Source of the DNA: Xylocopa sonorina
Lineage: Eukaryota; Arthropoda; Insecta; Hymenoptera; Apidae
Direction: 5' to 3'
DNA: 64,000 nt
NCBI RefSeq assembly: GCF_050948175.1
Contig: NW_027490254.1
Span: forward strand, 310,001-374,000
This document shows, in pieces, positions 1-12,000 of this stretch (position 1 is its first letter; every line of letters begins with the position of its first letter). The translations under genes were made by a program, and so were the position numbers. The notes beneath the pieces are model-generated. The model searched no databases and was not told the origin of the DNA. It saw only the letters and a program-made list of their open reading frames with translations.

Positions 1-86
1 TTCTATGTTTCATGGTAAGATATAATATTATTTGCGAAGTGTTATGTATTCCTCGTCTACACATCAACTGAATGTAAATGCGACAC

Positions 87-100
87 TTCCTTGCAAGGAA
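87..100. repeat. 14-bp perfect palindrome in each monomer (example)
   Basis: TTCCTTGCAAGGAA equals its own reverse complement. It recurs in a large fraction of monomers in both arms. Common variants break it at one position (TTACTTGCAAGG, TTCCATGCAAGG, TTCCTAGCAAGG, TTCCTTGTAAGG). It could extrude a small hairpin or serve as a site for a dimeric DNA-binding protein; neither is shown. Confidence 0.9.
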
Positions 101-117
101 ATAGCGCTTGCAGATGT

Positions 118-130
118 CTACGTATCGTAG
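118..130. repeat. Short inverted repeat CTACG-TAT-CGTAG in each monomer (example)
   Basis: Five-base arms CTACG and CGTAG around a 3-nt centre, 17 bp after the 14-bp palindrome. Frequent variants (CTACCTATCGTAG, CTAGGTATCGTAG, CTATCTATCGTAG) lose one pair. In the stop-free frame the change from GATAC to GATAG at this site creates a TAG stop, which ends many of the apparent open frames. Confidence 0.85.
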
Positions 131-157
131 CAATAGAGTTCTTATGATTCTTAAAAC

Positions 158-167
158 GCGATATCGC
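158..167. repeat. 10-bp perfect palindrome GCGATATCGC in each monomer (example)
   Basis: GCGATATCGC is self-complementary and contains GATATC, an EcoRV site, about once per monomer. It is kept in most monomers. Local losses include GCGATATATC, GCGACATCGC, GCGGTATCGC and, in the right arm, GCAATATCTC. With the 14-bp palindrome it gives two perfect dyads per unit whose centres are about 69 bp apart. Confidence 0.9.
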
Positions 168-209
168 ATCTCATTTCTATGTTTCATGGTAAGATATAAT
201 ATGATTTGC

Positions 210-239
210 GAAGTGTTATGTATTCCTCGTCTACACTTC
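210..239. repeat. 7-bp inverted repeat GAAGTGT / ACACTTC in each monomer (example)
   Basis: GAAGTGT at 210-216 pairs with ACACTTC at 233-239 across a 16-nt spacer. A second ACACTTC follows in GCGACACTTCC of the same monomer, so alternative pairing is possible. Some monomers carry ACACATC or ACACGTC and lose one pair. Confidence 0.8.
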
Positions 240-3200
240 AAATGAATGTAAATGCGACACTTCTTTGCAAGGAAATAGCGTTTGCAGATGTCTACGTATC
301 GTAGCAATAGAGTTCTTATGATTCTTAAAATGCGATATCGCATCTCATTTCTATGTTTCATGGTAAGATATAATATTATTTGCGAAGTGTTATTTATTCC
401 TCGTCTACACATCAAATGAATGTAAATGCGACACTTCCTTGCAAGGAAATAGCGTTTGCAGATGTCTACGTATCGTAGCAATGGATTTCTAATGCTTCTT
501 AAAAGGCGATATTGCATCTCATTTCTATGTTTCATGGTAAGGTATAATATGTTTTGCGAAGTGTTATGTATTCCTCGTCTACACTTCAAATGAATGTAAA
601 TGCGACACTTCTTTGCAAGGAAATAGCGTTTGCAGATGTCTACGTATCGAAGAAATAGAGTTCAAATGCTTCTTAAAACGAGATATTGCATCTCATATCT
701 ATGTTTCATGATAAGATATAATATTCATTGCGAAGTGTTATGCATTCCTCGTCTACGATTCAAATGAATGTAAATGCGACACTTCCTTGCAAAGAAATAG
801 CGTTTGCAGATGTCTACGTATCGTAGCAATAGAGTTCTTTTGATTCTTAAAACGCGATATCGCATCTCATTTCTATGTTTCATGGTAAGATATAATATGA
901 TTTGGGAAGTGTCATGTATTCCTCGTCTACCCTTCAAATGAATGTAAATGCGACACTTCCTTGCAAGGAAATAGCGTTTGCAGATGTCTACGTATCGTAG
1001 CAATGGATTTCTAATGCTTCTTAAAAGGCGATATCGCATCTCATTTCTATGTTTCATGGTAAGGTATAATATGCTTTGCGAAGTGTTATGTATTCCTCGT
1101 CTACACTTCAAATGAATGTAAATGCGACACTTCGTTGCAAGGAAATAGCGTTTGCAGATGTCTACGTATCGTTGCAATAGAGTTCTTATGATTCTTAAAA
1201 CGCGATATCGCATCTCATTTCTATGTTTCATGTTAAGATATAATATGATTTGCGAACTGTCATGTATTCCTCGTCTACACTTCAAATGAATGTAAATGCG
1301 ACACTTCCTTGCAAGGAAATAGCGTTTGCAAACGTCTACCTACCGTAGCAATAGAGTTCTAATGCTTCTTCAAACGCGATATCGCATCTCATTTCTATGT
1401 TTCATGGTAAGATATAATATGATTTGCGAAGTGTTATGTATTCCTCGTCTACACTACAAATGAATGTGAATGCGACACTTCCTCGCTAGGAAATAGCGTT
1501 TACAGATGTCTACCTATCGTAGCAATAGAGTTCTTATGATTCTTAAAACGCGATGTCGCATCTCATTCCTATGTTTCATGGTAAGATATAATATGATTTG
1601 CGAAGTGTCATGTATTCCTCGTCTACACTTCAAATGAATGTAAATGCGACACTACCTTGCTAGGAAATAGCGTCTGCAGATGTCTAGGTATCGCAGCAAT
1701 AGAGTTCTAATGCTTCTTAAAACGCGATATCGCATCTGATTTCTATATTTCATGGTAAGGTATAATATGATTTGCGAAGTGTTATGAATTCCTCTTCTAC
1801 ACTTCAAATGAATGTGAATGCGACACTTCCTCGCTAGGAAATAGCGTTTGCAGTTGTCTACGTATCGTAGCAAAAGATTTCCAATGCTTCTTAAAACGCG
1901 ATATCGCATCTCACTTCTATGTTTCATGGTAAGATATAATATGATTTGCGAAGTGTTATGTATTCCTCGTCTACACTTCAAATGAATGTAAATGCGACAC
2001 TTCCTTGCTAGGAAATAGCGTCTGCAGATGTCCAGGTATCGTAGCAATAGAGTTCTTATGATTCTTAAAACGCGATATCGCATCTCATTTCTATGTTTCA
2101 TGGTAAGATATAAAATGATTTACGAAGTGTTATGTATTCCTCGTCTACACTTCAAATGAATGTAAATGCGACACTGCCTTGCAAGGAAATAGCGTTTGCA
2201 AACGTCTACCTATCGTAGCAATAGAGTTCTAATGCTTCTTAAAACGCGATATCGCATCTCATTTCTATATTTCATGGTAAGATATAATTTGATTTGCGAA
2301 GTGTCATGTATTCCTCGTCTACACTTCAAATGAATGTAAATGCGACACTTCCTTGCAAGGAAATAGCGTTTGCAGATGTCTATGTATCGTAGCAATATAT
2401 TTCTAATGCTTCTTAAAACGCGATTTTGCATCTCATTTCTATGTTTCATGGTAAGATATAATATGATTTGCGAAGAGTTATGTATTCCTCGTCTACACTT
2501 CAAATAAACGTAAATGCGACACTTCCATGCAAGGAAATAGCGTTTGTAGATGTCTACGTATCGTAGCAATAGGGTTCTTATGAATATTAAAACGCGATAT
2601 CGCATCACATTTCTATGTTTCATGGTAAGGTATAATATGATTTGCGAAGTGTTATGTATTCCTCGTCTACACTTCAAATGAATGTAAATGCGACACTTCC
2701 ATGCAAGGAAATTGCGTTTGTAGATGTCTACGTATCGTAGCAACAGAGTTCTTATGATTATCAAAACGCGATATCGCATCACATTTCTATGTTTCATGGT
2801 AAGGTATAATATGATTTGCGAAGTGTTATGTATTCCTCGTCTACACTTCAAATGAATGTAAATGCGACACTTCCTTGCAAGGAAATAGCGTTTGCAGATG
2901 TCTACGTATCGTAGCAATAGAGTTCTTTTGATTTTTAAAACGCGATATCGCATCTCATTTCTATGTTTCATGGTAAGATATAATATGATTTGCGTAGTGT
3001 CATGTATTCCTCGTCTACACTTCAAATAAATGTAAATGCGACACTTCCTTGCAAGGAAATAGCGTTTGCAAACGTCTACCTACCGTAGCAATAGAGTTCT
3101 AATGCTTCTTAAAAGGCGATATCGCATCTGATTTCTATATTTCATGGTAAGGTATAATATGATTTGCGAAGTGTTATGAATTCCTCGTCTACACTTCAAA

Positions 3201-3409
3201 TGAATGTAAATGCGACACTTCCTTGTAAGGAAGTAGCGTTTGCAGATGTCTACCTATCGTAGCAATAGAGTTCTAATGCTTCTTAAAACGCGATATCGCA
3301 TCTCATTTCTATGTTTCATGGTAAGATATAATATGATTTGCGAAGTGTTATGTATTCCTCGTCTACACTTCAAATGAATGTAAATGCGACACTTACTTGC
3401 AAGGAATTA

Positions 3410-3418
3410 GCGATGCAG
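3410..3418. repeat. One-base-deletion (173-bp) marker monomer, 21 copies in the left arm
   Basis: GCGATGCAG replaces GCGTTTGCAG, making a 173-bp unit and usually preceded by GGAATTA. I find it at 3,410; 6,541; 8,280; 11,237; 11,758; 13,497; 15,584; 18,366; 22,539; 26,887; 27,060; 28,973; 30,364; 31,407; 33,146; 34,363; 36,102; 38,363; 40,102; 44,624; 47,407. Five of the 20 spacings are exactly 1,739 bp. The deletion shifts the frame, so the reverse-strand open frame stops nearby and a forward 70-codon frame appears over it. None was seen in the right arm. Confidence 0.92.
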
Positions 3419-4010
3419 ATGTCTAGATATCGTAGCAATAGAGTTCTTATGATACTTAAAACGCGATATCGCATCTCATTTCTATGTTTCATGGTAAGGT
3501 ATAATATGATTTGCGAAGTGTTATGTATTCCTCGTCTACACTTCAAATGAATGTAAATGCGACACTTACTTGCAAGGAAATAGCGTTTGCAGATGTCTAC
3601 GTATCGTAGCAATAGAGTTCTTATGATTCTTAAAACGCGATATCGCACCTCATTTCTATGTTTCATGGTAAGATATAATATGATTTGCGAAGTGTTATGT
3701 ATTCCTCGTCTACACTTCAAATGAATGTAAATGCGACACTTCCTTGCAAGGAAATAGCGTTTGCAAACGTCTACCTACCGCAGCAATAGAGTTCTTATGC
3801 ATCTTAAAACGCGTTATCGCATCTCATTTCTGTATTTCATGGTAAGATATAATATGATTTGCGAAGTGTTATGTATTCCTCGTCTACACTTCAAATGAAT
3901 GTAAATGCGACACTTCCTTGTAAGGAAATAGCGTTTGCAGATGTCTACCTATCGTAGCAATAGAGTTCTAATGCTTCTTAAAACGCGATATCGCATCTCA
4001 TTTCTATGTT

Positions 4011-4016
4011 CCATGG
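4011..4016. repeat. CCATGG monomer subfamily, 20 copies, confined to two zones
   Basis: TGTTCCATGG replaces TGTTTCATGG. These units lie beside or in a monomer with GCATGTAAATGCGAAAC and CAATGGAG. Positions: 4,011; 4,185; 7,142; 7,316; 8,881; 9,055; 33,921; 34,095; 35,660; 35,834; 38,095; 39,660; 39,834; 42,617; 42,791; 44,182; 44,356; 48,182; 49,226; 49,400. Most occur as pairs 174 bp apart. None between 9.1 and 33.9 kb and none seen in the right arm. Confidence 0.85.
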
Positions 4017-4260
4017 TAAGATATAATATGATTTGCGAAGTGTCATGTATTCCTCGTCTACACTTCAAATGCATGTAAATGCGAAACTTCCATGCAAGGA
4101 AATAGCGTTTGCAGATGTCTACGTATCGTAGCAATGGAGTTCTTTTGATTCTTAAAACGCGATATCGCATCTCATTTCTATGTTCCATGGTAAGATATAA
4201 TATGATTTGCGAAGTGTTATGTATTCCTCGTCTACACTTCAAATGAATGTAAATACGACA

Positions 4261-7030
4261 CTTACTTGCAAGGAAATAGCGTTTGCAGATGTCTACGGAT
4301 CGTAGCAATAGAGTTCTTATGATTCTTAAAACGCGATATCGCATCTCATTTCTATGTTTCATGATAAGATATAATATGATTTGCGAACTGTCATGTATTC
4401 CGCGTCTACACTTCAAATGAATGTAAATGCGACACTTCCTTGCAAGGAAATAGCGTTTGCAAACGTCTACCTACCGTAGCAATAGAGTTCTAATGCTTCT
4501 TAAAACGCGATATCGCATCTCATTTCTATGTTTCATGGTAAGATATAATATGATTTGCGAAGTGTTATGTATTCCTCGTCTACACTACAAATGAATGTGA
4601 ATGCGACACTTCCTCGCTAGGAAATAGCGTTTACAGATGTCTACCTATCGTAGCAATAGAGTTCTTATGATTCTTAAAACGCGATATCGCATCTCATTTC
4701 TATGTTTCATGGTAAAATATAATATGATTTGCGAAGTGTCATGTATTCCTCGTCTACACTTCAAATGAATGTAAATGCGACACTACCTTGCTAGGAAATA
4801 GCGTCTGCAGATGTCTAGGTATCGCAGCAATAGAGTTCTAATGCTTCTTAAAACGCGATATCGCATCTCATTTCTATGTTTCATGGTAAGATATAATATG
4901 ATTTGCGAAGTGTTATGTATTCCTCGTCTACACTTCAAATGAATGTGAATGCGACACTTCCTCGCTAGGAAATAGCGTTTGCAGTTGTCTACGTATCGTA
5001 GCAAAAGATTTCCAATGCTTCTTAAAACGCGATATCGCATCTCACTTCTATGTTTCATGGTAAGATATAATATGATTTGCGAAGTGTCATGTATTTCTCG
5101 TCTACACTTCAAATGAATGTAAATGCCACACTTCCCTGATAGGAAATAGCGTCTGCAGATGTCCAGGTATCGTAGCAATAGAGTTCTTATGATTCTTAAA
5201 ACGCGATATCGCATCTCATTTCTATGTTTCATGGTAAGATATAAAATGATTTACGAAGTGTTATGTATTCCTCGTCTACACTTCAAATGAATGTAAATGC
5301 GACACTTCCTTGCAAGGAAATAGCGTTTGCAAACGTCTACCTATCGTAGCAATAGAGTTCTAATGCTTCTTAAAACGCGATATCGCATCTCATTTCTATA
5401 TTTCATGGTAAGATATAATTTGATTTGCGAAGTGTCATGTATTCCTCGTCTACACTTCAAATGAATGTAAATGCGACACTTCCTTGCAAGGAAATAGCGT
5501 TTGCAGATGTCTATGTATCGTAGCAATATATTTCTAATGCTTCTTAAAACGCGATTTTGCATCTCATTTCTATGTTTCATGGTAAGATATAATATGATTT
5601 GCGAAGAGTTATGTATTCCTCGTCTACACTTCAAATGAACGTAAATGCGACACTTCCATGCAAGGAAATAGCGTTTGTAGATGTCTACGTATCGTAGCAA
5701 TAGGGTTCTCATGAATATTAAAACGCGATATCGCATCACATTTCTATGTTTCATGGTAAGGTATAATATGATTTGCGAAGTCTTATGTATTCCTCGTCTA
5801 CACTTCAAATGACTGTAAATGCGACACTTCCATGCAAGGAAATTGCGTTTGTAGATGTCTACGTATCGTAGCAATAGAGTTCTTAAGATTAATAAAACGC
5901 GATATCGCATCACATTTCTATGTTTCATGGTAAGGTATAATATGATTTGCGAAGTGTTATGTATTCCTCGTCTACACTTCAAATGAATGTAAATGCGACA
6001 CTTCCTTGCAAGGAAATAGCGTTTGCAGATGTCTACGTATCGTAGCAATAGAGTTCTTATGATTTTTAAAACGCGATATCGCATCTCATTTCTATGTTTC
6101 ATGGTAAGATATAATATGATTTGCGAAGTGTCATGTATTCCTCGTCTACACTTCAAATAAATGTAAATGCGACACTTCCTTGCAAGGAAATAGCGTTTGC
6201 AAACGTCTACCTACCGTAGCAATAGAGTTCTAATGTTTCTTAAAACGCGATATCGCATCTGATTTCTATATTTCATGGTAAGGTATAATATGATTTGCGA
6301 AGTGTTATGAATTCCTCGTCTACACTTCAAATGAATGTAAATGCGACACTTCCTTGTAAGGAAGTAGCGTTTGCAGATGTCTACCTATCCTAGCAATAGA
6401 GTTCTAATGCTTCTTAAAACGCGATATCGCATCTCATTTCTATGTTTCATGGTAAGATATAATATGATTTGCGAAGTGTTATGTATTCCTCGTCTACACT
6501 TCAAATGAATGTAAATGCGACACTTACTTGCAAGGAATTAGCGATGCAGATGTCTAGATATCGTAGCAATAGAGTTCTTATGATTCTTAAAACGCGATAT
6601 CGCATCTCATTTCTATGTTTCATGGTAAGGTATAATATGATTTGCGAAGTGTTATGTATTCCTCGTCTACACTTCAAATGAATGTAAATGCGACACTTAC
6701 TTGCAAGGAAATAGCGTTTGCAGATGTCTACGTATCGTAGCAATAGAGTTCTTATGATCCTTAAAACGCGATATCGCACCTCATTTCTATGTTTCATGGT
6801 AAGATATAATATGATTTGCGAAGTGTTATGTATTCCTCGTCTACACTTCAAATGAATGTAAATGCGACACTTCCTTGCAAGGAAATAGCGTTTGCAAACG
6901 TCTACCTACCGCAGCAATAGAGTTCTAATGCATCTTAAAACGCGTTATCGCATCTCATTTCTGTATTTCGTGGTAAGATATAATATGATTTGCGAAGTGT
7001 CATGTATTCCTCGTCTACACTTCAAATGCA
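4261..7030 (-). repeat. 18-monomer HOR, copy 2 (partial)
   Basis: Follows copy 1 at +3,131 bp with scattered substitutions. Past about 7,030 it diverges: a CCATGG-bearing monomer has been duplicated (GCATGTAAATGCGAAAC near 7,027 and again near 7,201), so the register to copy 1 shifts by one unit. Its last part also serves as copy 1 of the 10-monomer duplication starting near 5,990, so the two events are nested. Confidence 0.78.
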
Positions 7031-7728
7031 TGTAAATGCGAAACTTCCATGCAAGGAAATAGCGTTTGCAGATGTCTACATATCGTAGCAATGGAGTTCT
7101 TATGATTCTTAAAACGCGATATCGCATCTCATTTCTATGTTCCATGGTAAGATATAATATGATTTGCGAAGTGTCATGTATTCCTCGTCTACACTTCAAA
7201 TGCATGTAAATGCGAAACTTCCATGCAAGGAAATAGCGTTTGCAGATGTCTACGTATCGTAGCAATGGAGTTCTTATGATTCTTAAAACGCGATATCGCA
7301 TCTCATTTCTATGTTCCATGGTAAGATATAATATGATTTGCGAAGTGTTATGTATTCCTCGTCTACACTTCAAATGAATGTAAATGCGACACTTACTTGC
7401 AAGGAAATAGCGTTTGCAGATGTCTACGTATCGTAGCAATAGAGTTCTTATGATTCTTAAAACGCGATATCGCATCTCATTTCTATGTTTCATGGTAAGA
7501 TATAATGTGATATGCGAAGTGTCATGTATACCTCGTCTACACTTCAAATGAATGTAAATGCGACACTTCCTTGCAAGGAAATAGCGTTTGCGAATGTCTA
7601 TCTATCGTAGCAATAGTGTTCTAATGCTGCTTAAAACGCGATATCGCATCTCATTTTTATGTTTCATGGTAAGATATAATATGATTTGCGAAGTGTTCTG
7701 CATTCCTCGTCTACGATTCAAATGAATG
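5990..7728 (-). repeat. 10-monomer duplication, copy 1 (1,739 bp)
   Basis: Matches the next block at +1,739 bp (10 x 174 minus 1). Shared markers: GATTTTTAAAACGCG near 6,061 and 7,800, GCGATGCAG at 6,541 and 8,280, AACGCGTTATCGC near 6,938 and 8,677, and GATATGCGAAGTGTCATG near 7,509 and 9,248. Differences seen are few, for example TAATGTTTCT near 6,232 against TAATGCTTCT. Confidence 0.85.
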
Positions 7729-9467
7729 TAAATGCGACACTTCCTTGCAAGGAAATAGCGTTTGCAGATGTCTACGTATCGTAGCAATAGAGTTCTTATG
7801 ATTTTTAAAACGCGATATCGCATCTCATTTCTATGTTTCATGGTAAGATATAATATGATTTGCGAAGTGTCATGTATTCCTCGTCTACACTTCAAATAAA
7901 TGTAAATGCGACACTTCCTTGCAAGGAAATAGCGTTTGCAAACGTCTACCTACCGTAGCAATAGAGTTCTAATGCTTCTTAAAACGCGATATCGCATCTG
8001 ATTTCTATATTTCATGGTAAGGTATAATATGATTTGCGAAGTGTTATGAATTCCTCGTCTACACTTCAAATGAATGTAAATGCGACACTTCCTTGTAAGG
8101 AAGTAGCGTTTGCAGATGTCTACCTATCCTAGCAATAGAGTTCTAATGCTTCTTAAAACGCGATATCGCATCTCATTTCTATGTTTCATGGTAAGATATA
8201 ATATGATTTGCGAAGTGTTATGTATTCCTCGTCTACACTTCAAATGAATGTAAATGCGACACTTACTTGCAAGGAATTAGCGATGCAGATGTCTAGATAT
8301 CGTAGCAATAGAGTTCTTATGATTCTTAAAACGCGATATCGCATCTCATTTCTATGTTTCATGGTAAGGTATAATATGATTTGCGAAGTGTTATGTATTC
8401 CTCGTCTACACTTCAAATGAATGTAAATGCGACACTTACTTGCAAGGAAATAGCGTTTGCAGATGTCTACGTATCGTAGCAATAGAGTTCTTATGATCCT
8501 TAAAACGCGATATCGCACCTCATTTCTATGTTTCATGGTAAGATATAATATGATTTGCGAAGTGTTATGTATTCCTCGTCTACACTTCAAATGAATGTAA
8601 ATGCGACACTTCCTTGCAAGGAAATAGCGTTTGCAAACGTCTACCTACCGCAGCAATAGAGTTCTAATGCATCTTAAAACGCGTTATCGCATCTCATTTC
8701 TGTATTTCATGGTAAGATATAATATGATTTGCGAAGTGTCATGTATTCCTCGTCTACACTTCAAATGCATGTAAATGCGAAACTTCCATGCAAGGAAATA
8801 GCGTTTGCAGATGTCTACATATCGTAGCGATGGAGTTCTTATGATTCTTAAAACGCGATATCGCATCTCATTTCTATGTTCCATGGTAAGATATAATATG
8901 ATTTGCGAAGTGTCATGTATTCCTCGTCTACACTTCAAATGCATGTAAATGCGAAACTTCCATGCAAGGAAATAGCGTTTGCAGATGTCTACGTATCGTA
9001 GCAATGGAGTTCTTATGATTCTTAAAACGCGATATCGCATCTCATTTCTATGTTCCATGGTAAGATATAATATGATTTGCGAAGTGTTATGTATTCCTCG
9101 TCTACACTTCAAATGAATGTAAATGCGACACTTACTTGCAAGGAAATAGCGTTTGCAGATGTCTACGTATCGTAGCAATAGAGTTCTTATGATTCTTAAA
9201 ACGCGATATCGCATCTCATTTCTATGTTTCATGGTAAGATATAATGTGATATGCGAAGTGTCATGTATACCTCGTCTACACTTCAAATGAATGTAAATGC
9301 GACACTTCCTTGCAAGGAAATAGCGTTTGCGAATGTCTATCTATCGTAGCAATAGTGTTCTAATGCTGCTTAAAACGCGATATCGCATCTCATTTTTATG
9401 TTTCATGGTAAGATATAATATGATTTGCGAAGTGTTCTGCATTCCTCGTCTACAATTCAAATGAATG
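7729..9467 (-). repeat. 10-monomer duplication, copy 2 (1,739 bp)
   Basis: Nearly identical second copy of the preceding block. Similarity ends near 9,517, where GATTTTTTATGATTC replaces the GAGTTCTTATGATTTTT of copy 1. Ends are placed from where matching stops and are good to a few tens of bases. Confidence 0.83.
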
Positions 9468-11089
9468 TAAATGCGACACTTCCTTGCAAGGAAATAGCGT
9501 TTGCAGATGTCTACGTATCGTAGCAATAGATTTTTTATGATTCTTAAAACGCGATATCACATCTCATTTTTATGTTTCATGGTAAGATATAATATGATTA
9601 GCGAAGTGTTATGTATTCCTCGTCTACACTTCAAATGAATGTGAATGCGACACTTCCTTGCAAGGAAATAGCGTTTGCAGATGTCTACGTATCGTAGCAA
9701 TAGAGTTCAAATGCTTCTTAAAACGCGATATCGCATCTCATTTCTATGTTTCATGGTAAGATATAATATGATTTGCGAAGTGTTATGTATTCCTCGTCTA
9801 CACTTCAAATGAATGTAAATGCGACACTTCCTTGCAAGGAAATAGCGTTTGCGAATGTCTACCTATCGTAGCAATAGTGTTCTAATGCTTCTTAAAACGC
9901 GATATCGCATCTCATCTCTGTGTTTCATGGTAAGATATAATATGATTTGCGAAGTGTTATGTATTCCTTGTCTACACTTCAAATGAATGTAAATGCGACA
10001 CTTCCTTGCAAGGAAATAGCGTTTGCAGATGTCTACGTATCGTAGCAATAGATTTCAAATGCTTCTTAAAACGCGATATCGCATCTCATTTCTATGTTTC
10101 ATGGTAAGATATAATATGATTTGCGAAGTGTTATGTATTCCTCGTCTACACTTCAAATGAATGTAAATGCGACACTTCCTTGCAAGGAAATAGCGTTTGC
10201 GAATGTCTACCTATCATAGCAATAGTGTTCTAATGCTTCTTAAAACGCGATATCGCATCTCATCTCTATGTTTCATGGTAAGATATAATATGATTTGCGA
10301 AGTGTTATGTATTCCTCGTCTACACTTCAAATGAATGTAAATGCGACACTTCGTTGCAAGGAAATAGCGTTTGCGAATGTCTATCTATCGTAGCAATAGT
10401 GTTCTAATGCTTCTTAAAACGCGATATCGCATCTCGTTTCTATGTTTCATGGTAAGTTATAATATGATTTGCGAAGTGTCATGTATTCCTCGTCTACACT
10501 TCAAATGAATGTAAATGCGACACTTACTTGCAAGGAAATAGCGTTTGCAGATGTCTACGTATCGTAGCAATGGAGTTCTTATGATTCTTAAAACGCGATA
10601 TCGCATCTCATTTCTATGTTTCATGGTAAGGTATAATATGATTTGCGAAGTGTTATGTATTCCTCGTCTACACTTGAAATGAATGTGAATGCGACACTTC
10701 CTTGCAAGGAAATAGCGTTTGCGAATGTCTACCTATCGTAGCAATAGTGTTCTAATGCTTCTTAAAACGCGATATCGCATCACATTTCTATGTTTCATGG
10801 TAAGGTATAATATGATTTGCGAAGTGTTATGTATTCCTCGTCTGCACTTCAAATGAATGTAAATGCGACACTTCCTTGTAAGGAAATAGCGTTTGCAGAT
10901 GTCTACCTATCGCAGCACTAGATTTGTAATGCTTCTTAAAACGCGATATCGCATCTCATCTCTATGTTTCATGGTAAGATATAATATGATTTGCGAAGTG
11001 TTATGTATTCCTCGTCTACACTTCAAATGAATGTAAATGCGACACTTCGTTGCAAGGAAATAGCGTTTGCGAATGTCTATCTATCGCAG

Positions 11090-11610
11090 CAATAGATTTG
11101 TAATGCTTCTTAAAACGCGACATCGCATCTCATTTCTATGTTTCATGGTAAGATATAATATGATTTGCGAAGTGTCATGTATTCCTCGTCTACACTTCAA
11201 GTGAATGTAAATGCGACACTTAGTTGCAAGGAATTAGCGATGCAGATGTCTAGGTATCGTAGCAATAGAGTTCTAATGCTTCTTAAAACGCGATATCGCA
11301 TCACATTTCTATGTTTCATGGTAAGGTATAATATGATTTGCGAAGTGTTATGTATTCCTCGTCTGCACTTCAAATGAATGTAAATGCGACACTTCCTTGT
11401 AAGGAAATAGCGTTTGCAGATGTCTACCTATCGCAGCACTAGATTTGTAATGCTTCTTAAAACGCGATATCGCATCTCATTTCTATGTTTCATGGTAAGG
11501 TATAATATGATTTGCGAAGTGTTATGTATTCCTCGTCTACACTTCAAATGAATGTTAATGCGACACTTCCTTGTAAGGGAATAGCGTTTGCAGATGTCTA
11601 CCTATCGCAG
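11090..11610 (-). repeat. 3-monomer duplication, copy 1 (521 bp)
   Basis: 521 bp is 3 x 174 minus 1. Holds CGCAGCAATAGATTTG, AACGCGACATCGC and the GCGATGCAG marker at 11,237, all found again 521 bp downstream. This is the shortest HOR-type duplication I could delimit. Confidence 0.78.
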
Positions 11611-12000
11611 CAATAGATTTGTAATGCTTCTTAAAACGCGACATCGCATCTCATTTCTATGTTTCATGGTAAGATATAATATGATTTGCGAAGTGTCATG
11701 TATTCCTCGTCTACACTTCAAGTGAATGTAAATGCGACACTTAGTTGCAAGGAATTAGCGATGCAGATGTCTAGGTATCGTAGCAATAGAGTTCTAATGC
11801 TTCTTAAAACGCGATATCGCATCACATTTCTATGTTTCATGGTAAGGTATAATATGATTTGCGAAGTGTTATGTATTCCTCGTCTGCACTTCAAATGAAT
11901 GTAAATGCGACACTTCCTTGTAAGGAAATAGCGTTTGCAGATGTCTACCTATCGCAGCACTAGATTTGTAATGCTTCTTAAAACGCGATATCGCATCTCA
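11611..12000 (-). repeat. 3-monomer duplication, copy 2 (partial)
   Basis: Second copy, with GCGATGCAG at 11,758. The match to copy 1 stops near 12,001, where CATCTCATCTC replaces CATCTCATTTC, so only about 390 of 521 bp are retained. This copy is itself repeated 1,739 bp further on, around 13,350-13,740. Confidence 0.75.

Larger units (their letters stand above)
1..174 (-). repeat. Representative monomer, left-arm orientation
   Basis: One complete unit, from TTCTATGTTTCATGG to the base before its next occurrence at 175. In order it holds an AT-rich block (GATATAATATTATT), a GAAGTGT element, the TATTCCTCGTCTAC segment, an AATGTAAATGCGACAC segment, the perfect palindrome TTCCTTGCAAGGAA, CTACGTATCGTAG, and the perfect palindrome GCGATATCGC. 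The unit is 58 codons long, so any frame open in one copy stays open in the next. The starting point is arbitrary, as in any tandem array. Confidence 0.93.
1..1129 (-). repeat. Diverged satellite monomers at the left window edge
   Basis: About 6.5 monomers with no clear HOR partner elsewhere in the left arm. They include the only left-arm example I found of the right-arm type monomer: CGAGATATTGCATCTC at about 678-693, followed by CATATCTATG and ATATTCATTGCG. The first monomer has CATCAACTGAATG, close to the TTAGTTGATG form of the right arm. This edge therefore resembles the inverted arm more than its own neighbours do. Confidence 0.7.
1130..4260 (-). repeat. 18-monomer HOR, copy 1 (3,131-bp period)
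   Basis: Matches the following block at an offset of 3,131 bp, which is 18 x 174 minus 1. Shared private variants include TGCGAACTGT at 1,251 and 4,382, GATATAATTTGATTTG near 2,280 and 5,411, GAAGAGTTATG near 2,474 and 5,605, and the one-base-deletion marker GCGATGCAG at 3,410 and 6,541. The start is approximate; similarity fades upstream of about 1,130. Confidence 0.8.

Noticed and set aside
20..35. Promoter signals from TATAATAT in each monomer
   Set aside because: The motif is simple AT-rich satellite sequence repeated hundreds of times with no partner elements and no gene downstream.
3338..3550. Recurring 70-codon forward frames over the GCGATGCAG monomers as small genes
   Set aside because: They appear only because the one-base deletion joins two antisense frames. 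They move with the satellite HORs and have no independent signal.
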